A stretch of DNA of 33,637 nt from Nonomuraea turkmeniaca (GCF_005889735.1 NZ_VCKY01000113.1:1-33637); one strand, 5' to 3'; shown: positions 24,136 to 31,819, counted from the first letter of the stretch. Translations and numbers: made by a program. Notes: generated by a model from the sequence alone, not told the origin.

Positions 24136-25064
24136 TCACGAGAAGGTGATCAGCGCCTTCACCAGGTCGTCGAGCTTCTTGTCCGAGACCTCGAAGGCGC
24201 GCTCCATCTCCTCAAAGCGGAACGTGTGGGTGGTCATGTGCGTGGGATCGAGTCGCCTGCTCTCCTGAACGCGTAGCAGCCGCTCCATGCGCACCCTGCC
24301 GCCCGGGCACAGGCCGGTCGTGATCGTCTTGTTGGCCATCCCGACGCCCCACTCGATACGGGGAATGCGCACGAACTCGCCTTCTCCGTAATAGTCGGTG
24401 TTGGAGACCGTCCCGCCCGGTCTAGTGATCTTTACGGCGGTCTGGAGGGTGGCGTCCGCGCCGAGGGCTTCGATGGCGGTGTCCACGCCCTGTCCCTGGG
24501 TCAGGTCAAGGATGCGCTCGACGACCTCCTCGGTGGTTAAGTCTACGATCTCGTCGGCGCCGTAGTCGCGAGCGAGCTTCTGCCGGCTGGGCACCGATCC
24601 GACCCCGATGACCAGGCCGGCCTCGCGCAGCTTGGCGCCCGCGGTGGCCATGAGGCCCGCCATCTCGTCGGGCACGCAGCCGGGGATCTTCGCCAGGTTC
24701 GCGTCGGCCTCGTTCACGTGGAAGTACTCGGCAAAGACCCCGTCCTCGGAATTGGCGAACGTGAACCCCCCGAGCGGTCCGCCTGACTGTGACGGATGAC
24801 CGTCCTGGGAGGCAAGATCACCCCAGTCGGGAGTGATGGCGCCCACCAGGACCCGGTCGCCCGGCCGGAAGGCCGTCACCTCGTGCACCACGCCGACGCC
24901 CTCGTGTTCTCCCGCGGCCCGATGCCGGCATTGACGGTGTGGGAGTCCGACGTACAAGCCAGGGCGGTGGTCGTTCGTACGACGGAATCCAGCGAACCTG
25001 GCCGCGGGACGGGCTGGTCCATCAAGCCGACCTGTCCGATTTCCTTCATCACGAACGCCTGCAT
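24136..25064 (-). pseudogene. Zinc NAD(P)-dependent alcohol dehydrogenase, broken
   Basis: The ATG at 25062-25064 starts MQAFVMKEIGQVGLMDQP and reaches ACTSDSHTV, the N-terminal zinc-Cys region of medium-chain isopropanol-type dehydrogenases. The frame then shifts near 24905-24920; the homologous sequence resumes in another frame (GEHEGVGVVHEVTAF, GDRVLVGAITPDWGD) and runs to the natural end ITFS. A second lesion is an in-frame loss: VPDEMA joins directly to GLMATAGAKL near 24657, removing about 35-40 residues including the glycine-rich NAD(P)-binding turn. With the coenzyme site gone the product could not work. It lies upstream of GH15 and zwf on the same strand, so it may once have been in the same operon. 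Confidence 0.83.
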
Positions 25065-25314
25065 CGTGCCCCCGAATGTTCCCCCGTGTCCAGCGTCGCC
25101 GAGAACGCCGCAGACATGCGCAGCTCTACCCCGTCGATCTCGGCGTTTAACTTCGGTCTCTTCCCTGTGGACTGTCCGCGGACCCCGCGCAATGACGTGT
25201 CCACCGGTTTCATAGGCGAACGCCCATGAACCACTGCCTCCGGCCGAACGCATCCAGGGTGAACACCGTTTCATAGGTCGGTGCAAACGGGTGGCTGTGT
25301 GACGCGGTGCGAGC
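25065..25314. other. Intergenic/decayed DNA between dehydrogenase and propeller remnants
   Basis: No gene that I can support. One reverse frame is open across most of it but has no recognisable sequence. It may hold the worn 3' end of the WD40-like gene. Confidence 0.4.
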
Positions 25315-26595
25315 TCACTAATACTCTCCCAGAACCCGGGAGGAGGCCGACGGGGCCCGGAAGCGACACAGGCATCCTTTATAAGGCTGGAACGCAGCTT
25401 GGGCAGCAGCCATGAATAGACCCCGCCGACTCTCGTTCCCACGGCGATCACCGCCCCGTCACCGCTCATGGCCAGCTGCCACCCTTGCGACTCAGGAACC
25501 TTCAACGTGGCCAGCCGGATCGGGTGCGACGGATCCTTCAGCCCCATATGACCACCGGGTCAATCGTCGACTGCTCGTTCTCGACCGTGGCTGCGATGCT
25601 CCCGTCGCCGGTGATGGCTATCGGCGTTCCCCCTTCGGCAGAGTTCGACAGGCTCCCCACCTGGTGCAGCCGCGCCGGATCGGTCACATCCCAAATGGCC
25701 CGATCGATGATCGCCTTCCGGCCGTCGGCGCTCATCATGCCACCGCCCCATCCGTTCCCCCTTGGCGCATGCTCCGCACTCATGAGCCGCGAGCTCGGAC
25801 CGGGATGGCTCGGATCAGCGAGCGACCAGACGATGGCCGAATCCTGGCTGACGGTGAGCAGCTTGCTGCCGTCCGCTGACGCCGACACCGCTCCCACGCC
25901 GGATGTGTGCTCACGCACGCGCGCCAGTAACTGCGGCTTGTCGACTCCGAGTCTCCAACCTCGACCGAGCCGTTCTCGAAGCCGGCGAACAATGTCATGC
26001 CATCGGCACTCAGCGAGACATCGAGAAGCCGTTCCTTGTAGTCGCCGGTGCGGACAACAGCCCTCTTCGGATCGTCGGCCTCGTTGCGGTCCCACATCTT
26101 GATGTCGCCGCTTGCCGCGTCACCGATCACCGCGATCCGCCCGTCGGAGGACAACGCCACCGGCCCGAACCCACGATCAAGGATCGTGGACCTGCTCCCC
26201 GTAAGATTCTCTCTCCGCTTCGGGTCCCTTTCGAGACGCCAAAGGCCGGAGCCCTCCTGCGCGTCGGAGACGAGTGCCAGCTTCCCATCGGAACTCACCG
26301 CGACATCGATAACGGTCGCCGTCCCAGGGAGGAAGCCTCGGCGCTCCTCGGTGAGCGTCTCGGCCAGTGCGGATGTGGTGTAACCATCCGAGTGGGTCAG
26401 TACGGCGACATAGCCCAACAGTTCTGCGGCATACCAGTCCGACCCGCGCTGCTTGATGCCGTCGAGGGCGATGGACCGGGCTTGGGACACGGTATGTGCC
26501 CGCAGGCAGACAGGCACCCCTGCTCCGATCAGCAGAGCCACGGCGACGAGCGCGGGCCCCAGGCGCAACCAACGCCTGTAGTTTCTAGGCGGCAC
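25315..26595 (-). pseudogene. Membrane-anchored WD40-like beta-propeller protein, two frameshifts
   Basis: The GTG at 26593-26595 starts a basic N-terminus and a hydrophobic helix (LGPALVAVALLIGAGVPV), followed by a helical neck and beta-propeller repeats (VAVSSDGKLALVSD, VALSSDGRIAVIGD, VSLSADGMTLFAGF). Near 25948 the repeats jump to another frame (VSASADGSKLLTVSQD, then ITGDGSIAATVEN). Near 25544 they jump again after VVIWG to GLKDPSHPIRL and MSGDGAVIAVGT. The end, LIKDACVASG, resembles the C-terminal tail of actinobacterial propellers, after which homology fades. Such neck-propeller regions usually form the sensor half of larger signalling or conflict NTPases; here only this half is present. 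The start overlaps the stop of the 90-residue gene upstream. Confidence 0.72.
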
Positions 26596-26857
26596 TTATC
26601 CCGCATAGGTGAACCAGCCAGGCCGGACCTCCCGCGGCGAGCATGTCGCATATCTCGCCGCCCGTTTCCGCGTAGGTCTTCATGAACTCAAGCTTCCCGG
26701 CGAACTTGATCGCTCCGCAGATCCCGCCGAGGATGCCTTTGTTCGCATTGACCCGCGCGATCCCCATCCAGGCCTGGAACGGCGTGTACGTGAGGTCGCA
26801 GTCGGCGGCCGGAGAACCCTTCTCACGCCTTTTGCACGACGGAAACAGGCTTGTCAT
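26585..26857 (-). CDS. 90-residue protein of unknown function
   Basis: ATG 26855-26857 lies inside the end of the Cys-rich gene and the TAG lies 11 bp past the propeller-gene GTG, so three genes are chained by overlaps. The product has four evenly spread Cys after Ser/Lys-rich residues, and a central glycine-rich segment (NANKGILGGICGAIKFAGKL) that could be a short amphipathic or membrane helix. I do not recognise the family. It could also be the out-of-frame C-terminal part of the Cys-rich protein, if a frameshift lies near 26850. Third-position GC is coding-like. Confidence 0.5.
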   Translation of the reverse strand: MTSLFPSCKRREKGSPAADCDLTYTPFQAWMGIARVNANKGILGGICGAIKFAGKLEFMKTYAETGGEICDMLAAGGPAWLVHLCGISAA

Positions 26858-27368
26858 CGCACCCGGTCTGCTTCGCGTCATTCGCGCTGAGAATACAGCG
26901 GATCACGTCATCCGCCAGGAGCGTGCATCCGTTCTTGTTGTTCGTCCGCTTGATGCAGTCCATCTGGATGACGCCGGCGCTCAAGCAGTCGCCCCCGGTT
27001 CCGCCGCTTCTGTGGCACGAGGAGACTCTCTCGGCTACGCCCTTACAGGCAGACTTGTCGCTTATGCCGTAGCCGTCGATGCCGGTTGCGAGATTGCCCT
27101 TGTAGCTGCAGGCATATGCGTCGATCGACGCCTGGCAGCCGTCCCTACTGCCCGAGCTGCCCCTTCCTCGGCACTCCACGTAGGCGTTCGTTCCGCCGTT
27201 GCACATGTCGACGACCGGCGATGCAGGCGAGCCCTGCGAGCCGCTGTAGTGGTCGCGGCATTGGGCGTTCTTCTCGTAGCCCTCGATGCAGACGGGCCGG
27301 GACGTGTTCTTGTCCTTCATGCAGCCCTGATAACCGGCGTCCCACCCACAGCGGTTGCCGTACCCCAT
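26823..27368 (-). CDS. Cysteine-repeat protein (15 Cys in 181 residues)
   Basis: 181 residues from ATG 27368, with strongly G/C-biased third positions on this strand. Fifteen cysteines recur at a spacing of mostly 8 to 11 residues along the whole chain, for example CGWDAGYQGC, CIEGYEKNAQC, CKGVAERVSSC, CLSAGVIQMDC and CTLLADDVIRC, resembling tandem CX8-11C helical hairpins. The same frame keeps the pattern upstream of the ATG (CGC, then an ACEG segment) to a TGA near 27507, without ATG, GTG or TTG, so the true start may be lost and the gene 5'-truncated. No signal peptide is visible. A disulfide-rich or metal-binding role is suggested by composition only. I do not recognise the family. Confidence 0.6.
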   Translation of the reverse strand: MGYGNRCGWDAGYQGCMKDKNTSRPVCIEGYEKNAQCRDHYSGSQGSPASPVVDMCNGGTNAYVECRGRGSSGSRDGCQASIDAYACSYKGNLATGIDGYGISDKSACKGVAERVSSCHRSGGTGGDCLSAGVIQMDCIKRTNNKNGCTLLADDVIRCILSANDAKQTGCDDKPVSVVQKA

Positions 27369-27716
27369 CCCCTCGCACGCGGAATGAACGCCCTTGGACT
27401 GACAGCCGCATCGTTGCTGTGGAAGCCGAGCTGACAGTCCAGGTTGAAGGAGCTCCTTCAGTGCCCGGTTTGGTAAGGCGCAGTGTTCTCCTGCCTTGAG
27501 GACTCACCGCGCCCCCTCGGCCGGGACACGGATCAGCAAAGCCTTGGGGGCGTGTCATGACGCGCGGAAGGACCAGTTTGTTCGGGCGCAGCCTCGATCG
27601 GGGCGGGAGCTCTCACCCGCTGTGGCTTGGTCGGTCGCCATGGGGTCCCTTTGATCCGAAGGCGCGTTTCCTGAGGGTGCTGCGAGACTCGTCGCCGTGG
27701 CTGAAAGGTGCCCCAG
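27369..27716. other. Intergenic region between the decay zone and stress cassette A
   Basis: The first 140 bp continue the Cys-rich frame without a start codon. The rest (27510-27716) has small open frames on both strands, none with a recognisable product or a good ribosome binding site. No terminator hairpin stood out. Confidence 0.45.
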
Positions 27717-27890
27717 TCAGCGCTTTCTGCGCCAGCGCGTGCCCGCGGTGCCGATGCCTCCCTGATGAAGTGCGAGCAGGCACAGTCCGAGCAGGATGAA
27801 GGCCGTGCCGCCGATGCCGGCGATGGCGGCGTTGAGCAGGTCGAGCAGCAGGCCGATCGCGAAGACGATGGCCGCGACGATGGCCAGCAC
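27717..27890 (-). CDS. Tiny two-TM membrane protein (cassette A, gene 4)
   Basis: 57 residues from GTG 27888-27890, four bases after the stop of the preceding gene. Two hydrophobic segments (VLAIVAAIVFAIGLLLDLL and GTAFILLGLCLLALH) are joined by AAIAGIGG and followed by a basic tail ending RWRRKR. The protein sequence is conserved with the decayed copy at 31650, down to LLGLCLLALHQ, which supports real coding. The inner-membrane location is inferred; the function is unknown. Confidence 0.72.
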   Translation of the reverse strand: MLAIVAAIVFAIGLLLDLLNAAIAGIGGTAFILLGLCLLALHQGGIGTAGTRWRRKR

Positions 27891-27894
27891 GACG

Positions 27895-28338
27895 TCACCC
27901 CGTCGCGTGGTCGTCGGCGAGCGGCATCAGCTTGTGCAAGACGTTGCGGTAGGCGCGCAGGGCCATCCTCAGTCGCTCGGTGTCGGTGTCGTCATGGTCG
28001 GTGTTCTTCCAGGGCTCCTGGAGCTCACGCAGGCGGCGTTCCAGCGTCTCGCGGATGGAGGTCATCACTTCGTCCATGAGCGCGTCGGCGCGCTGAACGG
28101 CTTCGCGCGGGTCGTCCACGAAGGACGCTTGAAGATCGTGCCACTGGTCCAGGACACCGCCCGGGTCGCTGCCGAATAACGAGGCGCGTTGCGGTGGCGC
28201 GGGTTCAGCCGCCGGGTCGAACACGAGCTTGTCGGAGGTGGTGGCCGGCAGAGTGTCGTGATCGAGAACGGGCACGGGCCGAGGTGGCGGTATGTCGGTG
28301 GTCTGGTCGAGGCGCTCTTCGTCGTTGCGGATGTCCAT
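27895..28338 (-). CDS. Acidic helical partner protein (cassette A, gene 3)
   Basis: 147 residues. The N-terminal 60 residues are acidic and proline-rich (MDIRNDEERLDQ, VPVLDHD, LVFDPAAEP); the rest is helical (WHDLQASFVDDPREAVQRAD, ERLRMALRAYRNVLHKLMPL). The motif around FVDDP-EAV-AD resembles FVDAP-VGEADQLV in the gene before it, so the two may share a fold and work together. No signal or membrane segment. The ATG sits 3 bp after the previous stop. Copy B (31820-32289) carries a nonsense codon and a frameshift. I do not know the family name; soluble cytosolic location is inferred. Confidence 0.75.
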   Translation of the reverse strand: MDIRNDEERLDQTTDIPPPRPVPVLDHDTLPATTSDKLVFDPAAEPAPPQRASLFGSDPGGVLDQWHDLQASFVDDPREAVQRADALMDEVMTSIRETLERRLRELQEPWKNTDHDDTDTERLRMALRAYRNVLHKLMPLADDHATG

Positions 28339-28341
28339 GCG

Positions 28342-28965
28342 TCAGCTTTCTCGAAGGTCGCCGTGCAGGGCCGGATGGTCGTCACGGGCAGCGGCGGCTG
28401 GTTGCGGTTGGTCAGTGTCACTGTCGGCGAGGTCGCCGTCGTCGAGAAGCTCCTCGAACAGAACGCGGTAATGCACCATGGCCTGACGCAGATCCTCGGT
28501 GGAGGCTTGGTCACGCGCGGCACGCCCGCTGATCTGGCGGGCCTTCCTGTAATGGTGCAGGGTGCGGCCGTGCACCACCGACAGGTTGGAGAGCTGCTGC
28601 TGGAAGTCTCCTGCGGGGTATCCGCGTTCGGCCATGGCCGCCATCACCAGCTGATCGGCCTCGCCCACGGTGGAGCCTGGCGCGTCCACGAACTGCGCCT
28701 GCAGTTTGGTCCACCGCGCGCGGTAGCTCTGCCGGGCCTGCGGGCTGAGCGGCTTGATGTCGAGGGTGGCGAACCGCTTCTCGCGGGTCCGCAACTCCCG
28801 CTCGGCCTCGCCGCGGGTGTCCCGCTGGCTCAGGGTCCGTTCATATTCGGGACCGAAGCGCCGGCGAAGCCGCTGCCGGCGCTGTCGCAGCACGATAGAG
28901 GCGATGGCCAGCATCACCACCGCCACCACGGCCACCGCGACCCAGGTCATGGTCATGCTGGTCAT
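28342..28965 (-). CDS. TM-anchored helical protein (cassette A, gene 2)
   Basis: 207 residues. One N-terminal membrane helix (WVAVAVVAVVMLAIASIVL) is followed by a very basic stop-transfer run (RQRRQRLRRRFGPEYER), so most of the protein should face the cytosol. The body is helical: RGEAERELRTREKRFATLDI, QFVDAPGSTVGEADQLV, MAERGYPAGDFQQQLSNLSV, HGRTLHHYRKAR. This type is common in actinobacteria as a hypothetical membrane protein; I know no function. The ATG follows AGGAGG at ideal spacing. It ends with a Gln/Asp-rich tail, three bases before gene 3. Strongly similar to the broken copy at 32296-32896. Confidence 0.82.
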   Translation of the reverse strand: MTSMTMTWVAVAVVAVVMLAIASIVLRQRRQRLRRRFGPEYERTLSQRDTRGEAERELRTREKRFATLDIKPLSPQARQSYRARWTKLQAQFVDAPGSTVGEADQLVMAAMAERGYPAGDFQQQLSNLSVVHGRTLHHYRKARQISGRAARDQASTEDLRQAMVHYRVLFEELLDDGDLADSDTDQPQPAAAARDDHPALHGDLRES

Positions 28966-29145
28966 ATCTGCCTCCTGGAGACTCGATGCCTTCGCTCACC
29001 GCCCGGGGGCGAAGGCATCGGATGGAACACATCTGCCGGTCAGGACCGAAGATCGTCCGGATACTGACGGTGAGCGTGTTGCCTGGCCTCGTGGCCAGGA
29101 CGGTCCACCATGATGGGCGGCGCGTCATCGATGACGTGCTGGTGG
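28966..29145. other. Short gap in cassette A
   Basis: 180 bp between the DUF6458-like gene and gene 2. It contains the AGGAGG ribosome binding site of gene 2; I see no other element. Confidence 0.5.
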
Positions 29146-29331
29146 CTACGGACGGTCGACTGGCTCCAGCGCAATCTGCCACGCAGCAGCAGGGGAAGCC
29201 ACGAGCGTGACGCCGCCACCGAGCATCAGGATGACACCCACGATGCGCAGGTCGAGGCCGCCAACTGTTCCCCTGCTCAGCGCGAAGGTGAGGATGGCCC
29301 CGATGACGGGGATGCCACCGGCAACGGACAT
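29146..29331 (-). CDS. Small two-TM membrane protein, DUF6458-like
   Basis: 61 residues. IPVIGAILTFALSR, then GGLDLRIVGVILMLGGGVTL and a polar tail. The order (helix, short V-G-G-L/I-D-L turn, helix with ILML-GG) matches small actinobacterial membrane proteins that I recall as DUF6458; function unknown. ATG at 29329-29331 preceded by a G-rich run that can serve as ribosome binding site. It lies 33 bp downstream of the YmgE-type gene on the same strand and probably shares its transcript. Copy B has no counterpart: a deletion there appears to have removed it with the end of the YmgE gene. Confidence 0.68.
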   Translation of the reverse strand: MSVAGGIPVIGAILTFALSRGTVGGLDLRIVGVILMLGGGVTLVASPAAAWQIALEPVDRP

Positions 29332-29364
29332 CGGGCCGCCCCCCGCCGCGGCACTCGGCCGCTT

Positions 29365-29649
29365 TCATCGGCGGCCCGCCCAGCGGCCAGAACGCCGCCC
29401 GGTGAACAGGTTGTAGGCGAGCAGCAGAACAGCCGCGCCGACGATGGCGCAGACCCACGTCGACAGGTTGAAGAACCCCTGAAGCCCCGAGACATGGAAC
29501 AGCTGCGTGGCCACGAAGCCGCCCAGCAGTGCGCCGGCGACGCCGAGCACGAAGGTGATGATCAACCCTTGCGGGTCTCTGCCGGGGACCAGCGCTCTGG
29601 CCACCAGCCCGGCTACCAATCCGAGGATGATCCAGGCGATGATGCCCAT
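29365..29649 (-). CDS. GlsB/YeaQ/YmgE-family stress membrane protein (cassette A, gene 1)
   Basis: 94 residues with three membrane segments: MGIIAWIILGLVAGLVARAL, GLIITFVLGVAGALLGGFVA and WVCAIVGAAVLLLAYNLF. The glycine-rich pattern and length are typical of the transglycosylase-associated (GlsB/YeaQ/YmgE) family, small inner-membrane proteins tied to stress; the biochemical role is unknown. The ATG (29647-29649) follows AGGAG. The frame is open further upstream, but that is the conserved leader DNA. The 21-bp inverted repeat ends 39 bp before the start, suggesting control of the whole cassette from here. Confidence 0.9.
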   Translation of the reverse strand: MGIIAWIILGLVAGLVARALVPGRDPQGLIITFVLGVAGALLGGFVATQLFHVSGLQGFFNLSTWVCAIVGAAVLLLAYNLFTGRRSGRWAGRR

Positions 29650-29687
29650 GACCGAACTCCTAGTGCGGCGAATCGATGACTGCGCGG

Positions 29688-29708
29688 GATCGGTCTTCCG
29701 GACCGGTC
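29688..29708. promoter_or_regulatory. Interrupted inverted repeat upstream of cassette A
   Basis: Outer GA/TC, one mismatch, arms CGGTC/GACCG and a 5-base centre. The same 21 bases occur at 33347-33367, at the same 39-bp distance from the YmgE start, while the DNA between and around them has diverged. It may be a protein-binding operator or an mRNA leader hairpin. Confidence 0.6.
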
Positions 29709-29750
29709 GAAGCAGAGGGCCGGCCGCTCGCGGACTCGCCGGGGCCGGCC

Positions 29751-29790
29751 GTCGAACTCGTTCTCCTTGAGCCAACATCCCCGCATGCCG
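29751..29790 (-). promoter_or_regulatory. Conserved upstream block of cassette A
   Basis: Forty bases with 33 identical to 33402-33441, about 100 bp before the YmgE start. The core reads GAACGAGTTCGAC in the gene direction, preceded by TGTTGGCTC. It is probably the promoter or an activator site; it does not match a sigma consensus I can name. Confidence 0.42.
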
Positions 29791-30420
29791 TACGGACACA
29801 GCCAATCCCTGAAGGGTTCATCACCACAGCCGATCACCGGACGGAGCACGGGCGATGAGGACCGTCTGGCGGTTGTACGGCAGGCGGCCCGGATCGGTCG
29901 GCCCCGTCCGGCGTCGTCGGGCTCGGCCTGCTGAAGGAACTTGATCGGCGATCAGCTACGGTGATGAGCTTTGCTCGGAACGCCGGTAGCCGTCTGCTGG
30001 TCAGCGGCATTGGATGGCGGTGTCTGGCTACCCGTCTTCGGGCGGTGTGCGTCAGCGTCGATACCGCGCGGAGGCAGCCATATCCACCGAGACCATGTTA
30101 TGGATGGCCGTAATCGTCGTCGAGATGGTGATCCCGGCCATCGTCTCCGGACGCATCTTGCTGCCCAGCCCGCCCATGACGCTCCTGCACGGAAGCTCGG
30201 GCCTCACCGGGAGGGGCGGGCGCTCGGGAGACGGCGTGTTTCATCACGCCCGCTGTTCAGCACCGGCTGCTGTTTCGTACCGAGCTGAAGAACGTGCGCC
30301 AACGACTCGCCATCGTGTTCGGCGCCGCGGTGACGCTGGCGACCAGCCGACTGTGGCCATTCTGCAGTCGATCATCGGCCTTCGCCGCCCAAGCGACGGC
30401 CAGCGGACAGGAAAGTAGAT

Positions 30421-31689
30421 ATGGCGCGGACTGGCCAGGCGCCGGTGAGCAGGCCTCTACCGACCGGCGATCACGATCGGACGGCGCTCATGACGGCTCT
30501 TGGCACCCGCAGCCGTCAGCAGGGACCTGTCCTCGACCTCGCGCCCGGGCATCACGTCGATACGGCGAGTGAGTATCGCAGACTCGACACACCGTTGGAT
30601 GGATCTCTTCTCGCCGCCCGTTATCGGCTGCTCGAACCTCTCGGGCGGGGCGGCATGGGAACGGTCTGGCACGGTCGTGACGAGTTGCTCGCTCGCGAGG
30701 TCGCGATCAAGGAAGTGTCGTTGCCGACCGGATCCGAACGGACAGTCCTGGCCGAGCGCACGCGGCAAGAGGCACGTGCCACGGCACGCGTCAGCCATCC
30801 CAATGTCGCGGGCGTGTACGACCTCATCGAGGTGGCCGGTCAGCCCTGGATCGTGCTGGAGTTGGTGCGCTCCCGAACGCTCGGTCAAAGGGTGGCCCAG
30901 GATGGGCCGCTGTCTCCGCGCGCGGTGGCGAAGATCGGTCTGGACGTGCTCGAGGGGTTGTGCGCCGCTCACGCGGCCGGGATCGTGCACTTGGACGTCA
31001 AGCCGGACAACGTGCTGCTGGGCCATGACGGTCGCGTGGTCCTGACCGACTTCGGCATCGCCGCCATGGACGGCGAGGACCCGCTCACCCAGACCGGGAT
31101 GCTGACCGGCACCATGGATTTCCTGGCTCCTGAGCGGGTCACAGGTGACGCCTGCCCACAGTCGGACCTGTGGTCGCTGGGCGCCACCCTTTTCATGGCC
31201 GTCGAAGGGAGGCCCCCCTTCTGCCGTGACACGGCGATTCATACTCTTGTCGCTGTGCTCGCCGACCCACCCGACCCCTTCCAAAGGGCTGGACCGCTGG
31301 CGGCCATGCTCGCCGGCCTGCTTGACAAGGACCCTGCCACGCGGCTGGACGCAGCCGGCGCGCGCGAGCGACTCCGGCACGTGGCAGATTTATGGCCGTT
31401 GAAGGACAAGCTGTCAGCGACCACCCTCATGCACACCCCTGTGGCAGCGACCTCACCGTTCATGCCCGGAATCGCCGCGCCGTCGATGAGGGGATCCCGA
31501 CTCGGCAGCGGCAATCTCATCTGTTCCAGTTCCACGGGAATGTCCAGGACACCCATGTCTTGTCCTTGCTTGTGGTGTCTTGCAGGCAGCAGGTGGTCAG
31601 CCGGTGGTGAACGGCGGCCAGGTCGGCGGGGTGTGGAGGATGGCTTGGGTCAGCGTGTCCGGGGGCCGGTGGTGCCGATGCCCGCTTGA
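30421..31689 (+). CDS. Serine/threonine protein kinase, no membrane segment
   Basis: 422 residues. A Ser/Arg-rich N-terminus (1-65) precedes a Hanks-type kinase domain, about 67-325: LGRGGMGTVW (ATP loop), Lys97 in VAIKEV, Glu117, HLDVKPDN (190-197, with Leu for the usual Arg of HRD), DFG at 210-212 and GTMDFLAPE at 230-238. All catalytic residues are present. HxD without Arg suggests it may not need activation-loop phosphorylation. The last 100 residues are low in structure, with no transmembrane helix or sensor domain, and look like read-through into decayed DNA; a lost C-terminus is possible. ATG start after GGAAAG. It lies divergently from cassette A and convergently to copy B, overlapping copy B by 40 bp. 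Confidence 0.88.
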   Translation: MARTGQAPVSRPLPTGDHDRTALMTALGTRSRQQGPVLDLAPGHHVDTASEYRRLDTPLDGSLLAARYRLLEPLGRGGMGTVWHGRDELLAREVAIKEVSLPTGSERTVLAERTRQEARATARVSHPNVAGVYDLIEVAGQPWIVLELVRSRTLGQRVAQDGPLSPRAVAKIGLDVLEGLCAAHAAGIVHLDVKPDNVLLGHDGRVVLTDFGIAAMDGEDPLTQTGMLTGTMDFLAPERVTGDACPQSDLWSLGATLFMAVEGRPPFCRDTAIHTLVAVLADPPDPFQRAGPLAAMLAGLLDKDPATRLDAAGARERLRHVADLWPLKDKLSATTLMHTPVAATSPFMPGIAAPSMRGSRLGSGNLICSSSTGMSRTPMSCPCLWCLAGSRWSAGGERRPGRRGVEDGLGQRVRGPVVPMPA

Positions 31690-31816
31690 TGGAGCGCGAG
31701 CAGGCACAGCCCGAGCAGGACGAAAGCGGTTGCGCCGATGCTGGCGATGGTGACGTTGAGCAGGTTCAGCAGCAGGCCGGACACGAAGATGATGGCCGCG
31801 ATGATGGCGAAGCACG
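31650..31816 (-). pseudogene. Tiny two-TM protein, copy B gene 4, start disrupted
   Basis: The frame ending in the TGA at 31650-31652 encodes FAIIAAIIFVSGLLLNLLN and FVLLGLCLLALHQ, matching gene 4 of copy A. The equivalent GTG, four bases after the gene 3 stop, reads into a different frame because of one extra base (GTGCTTCGCC against GTGCTGGCC). No other start fits upstream, so it is probably not made in full. Confidence 0.65.
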
Positions 31817-31819
31817 GGT

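Larger units (their letters stand above)
27717..29845 (-). repeat. Paralogous stress cassette, copy A (intact)
   Basis: This segment and 31650-33493 are diverged copies of one gene set in the same orientation: upstream conserved blocks, a YmgE-type gene, a TM-anchored helical protein, an acidic helical protein and a tiny two-TM protein. Copy A also has a DUF6458-like gene that copy B lacks. The copies are about 1.8 kb apart, separated by a kinase gene. Confidence 0.85.
29650..30420. other. Regulatory and otherwise empty region between cassette A and the kinase gene
   Basis: Divergent spacer. The left 200 bp carry the conserved upstream elements of cassette A. From about 29850 to 30420 I find no gene I can support: one forward frame from 30014 has a hydrophobic patch (MLWMAVIVVEMVIPAIVSG) but no family resemblance and no good ribosome binding site. 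The kinase promoter must lie here, but I could not pick it. Confidence 0.5.

Noticed and set aside
27557..27799. Forward open frame after the Cys-rich gene
   Set aside because: Its 3' half lies opposite the better supported two-TM gene and its 5' half matches nothing I know.
29751..29800. A conserved leader peptide (CWL-x2-NEFD) before the YmgE genes
   Set aside because: The same residues appear in both copies but in different frames relative to the gene and without a supported start, so the conservation is better explained as DNA-level.
30014..30418. Forward open frame with a hydrophobic patch
   Set aside because: No family resemblance, no convincing ribosome binding site, and Arg/Gly-rich sequence typical of chance frames in GC-rich DNA.
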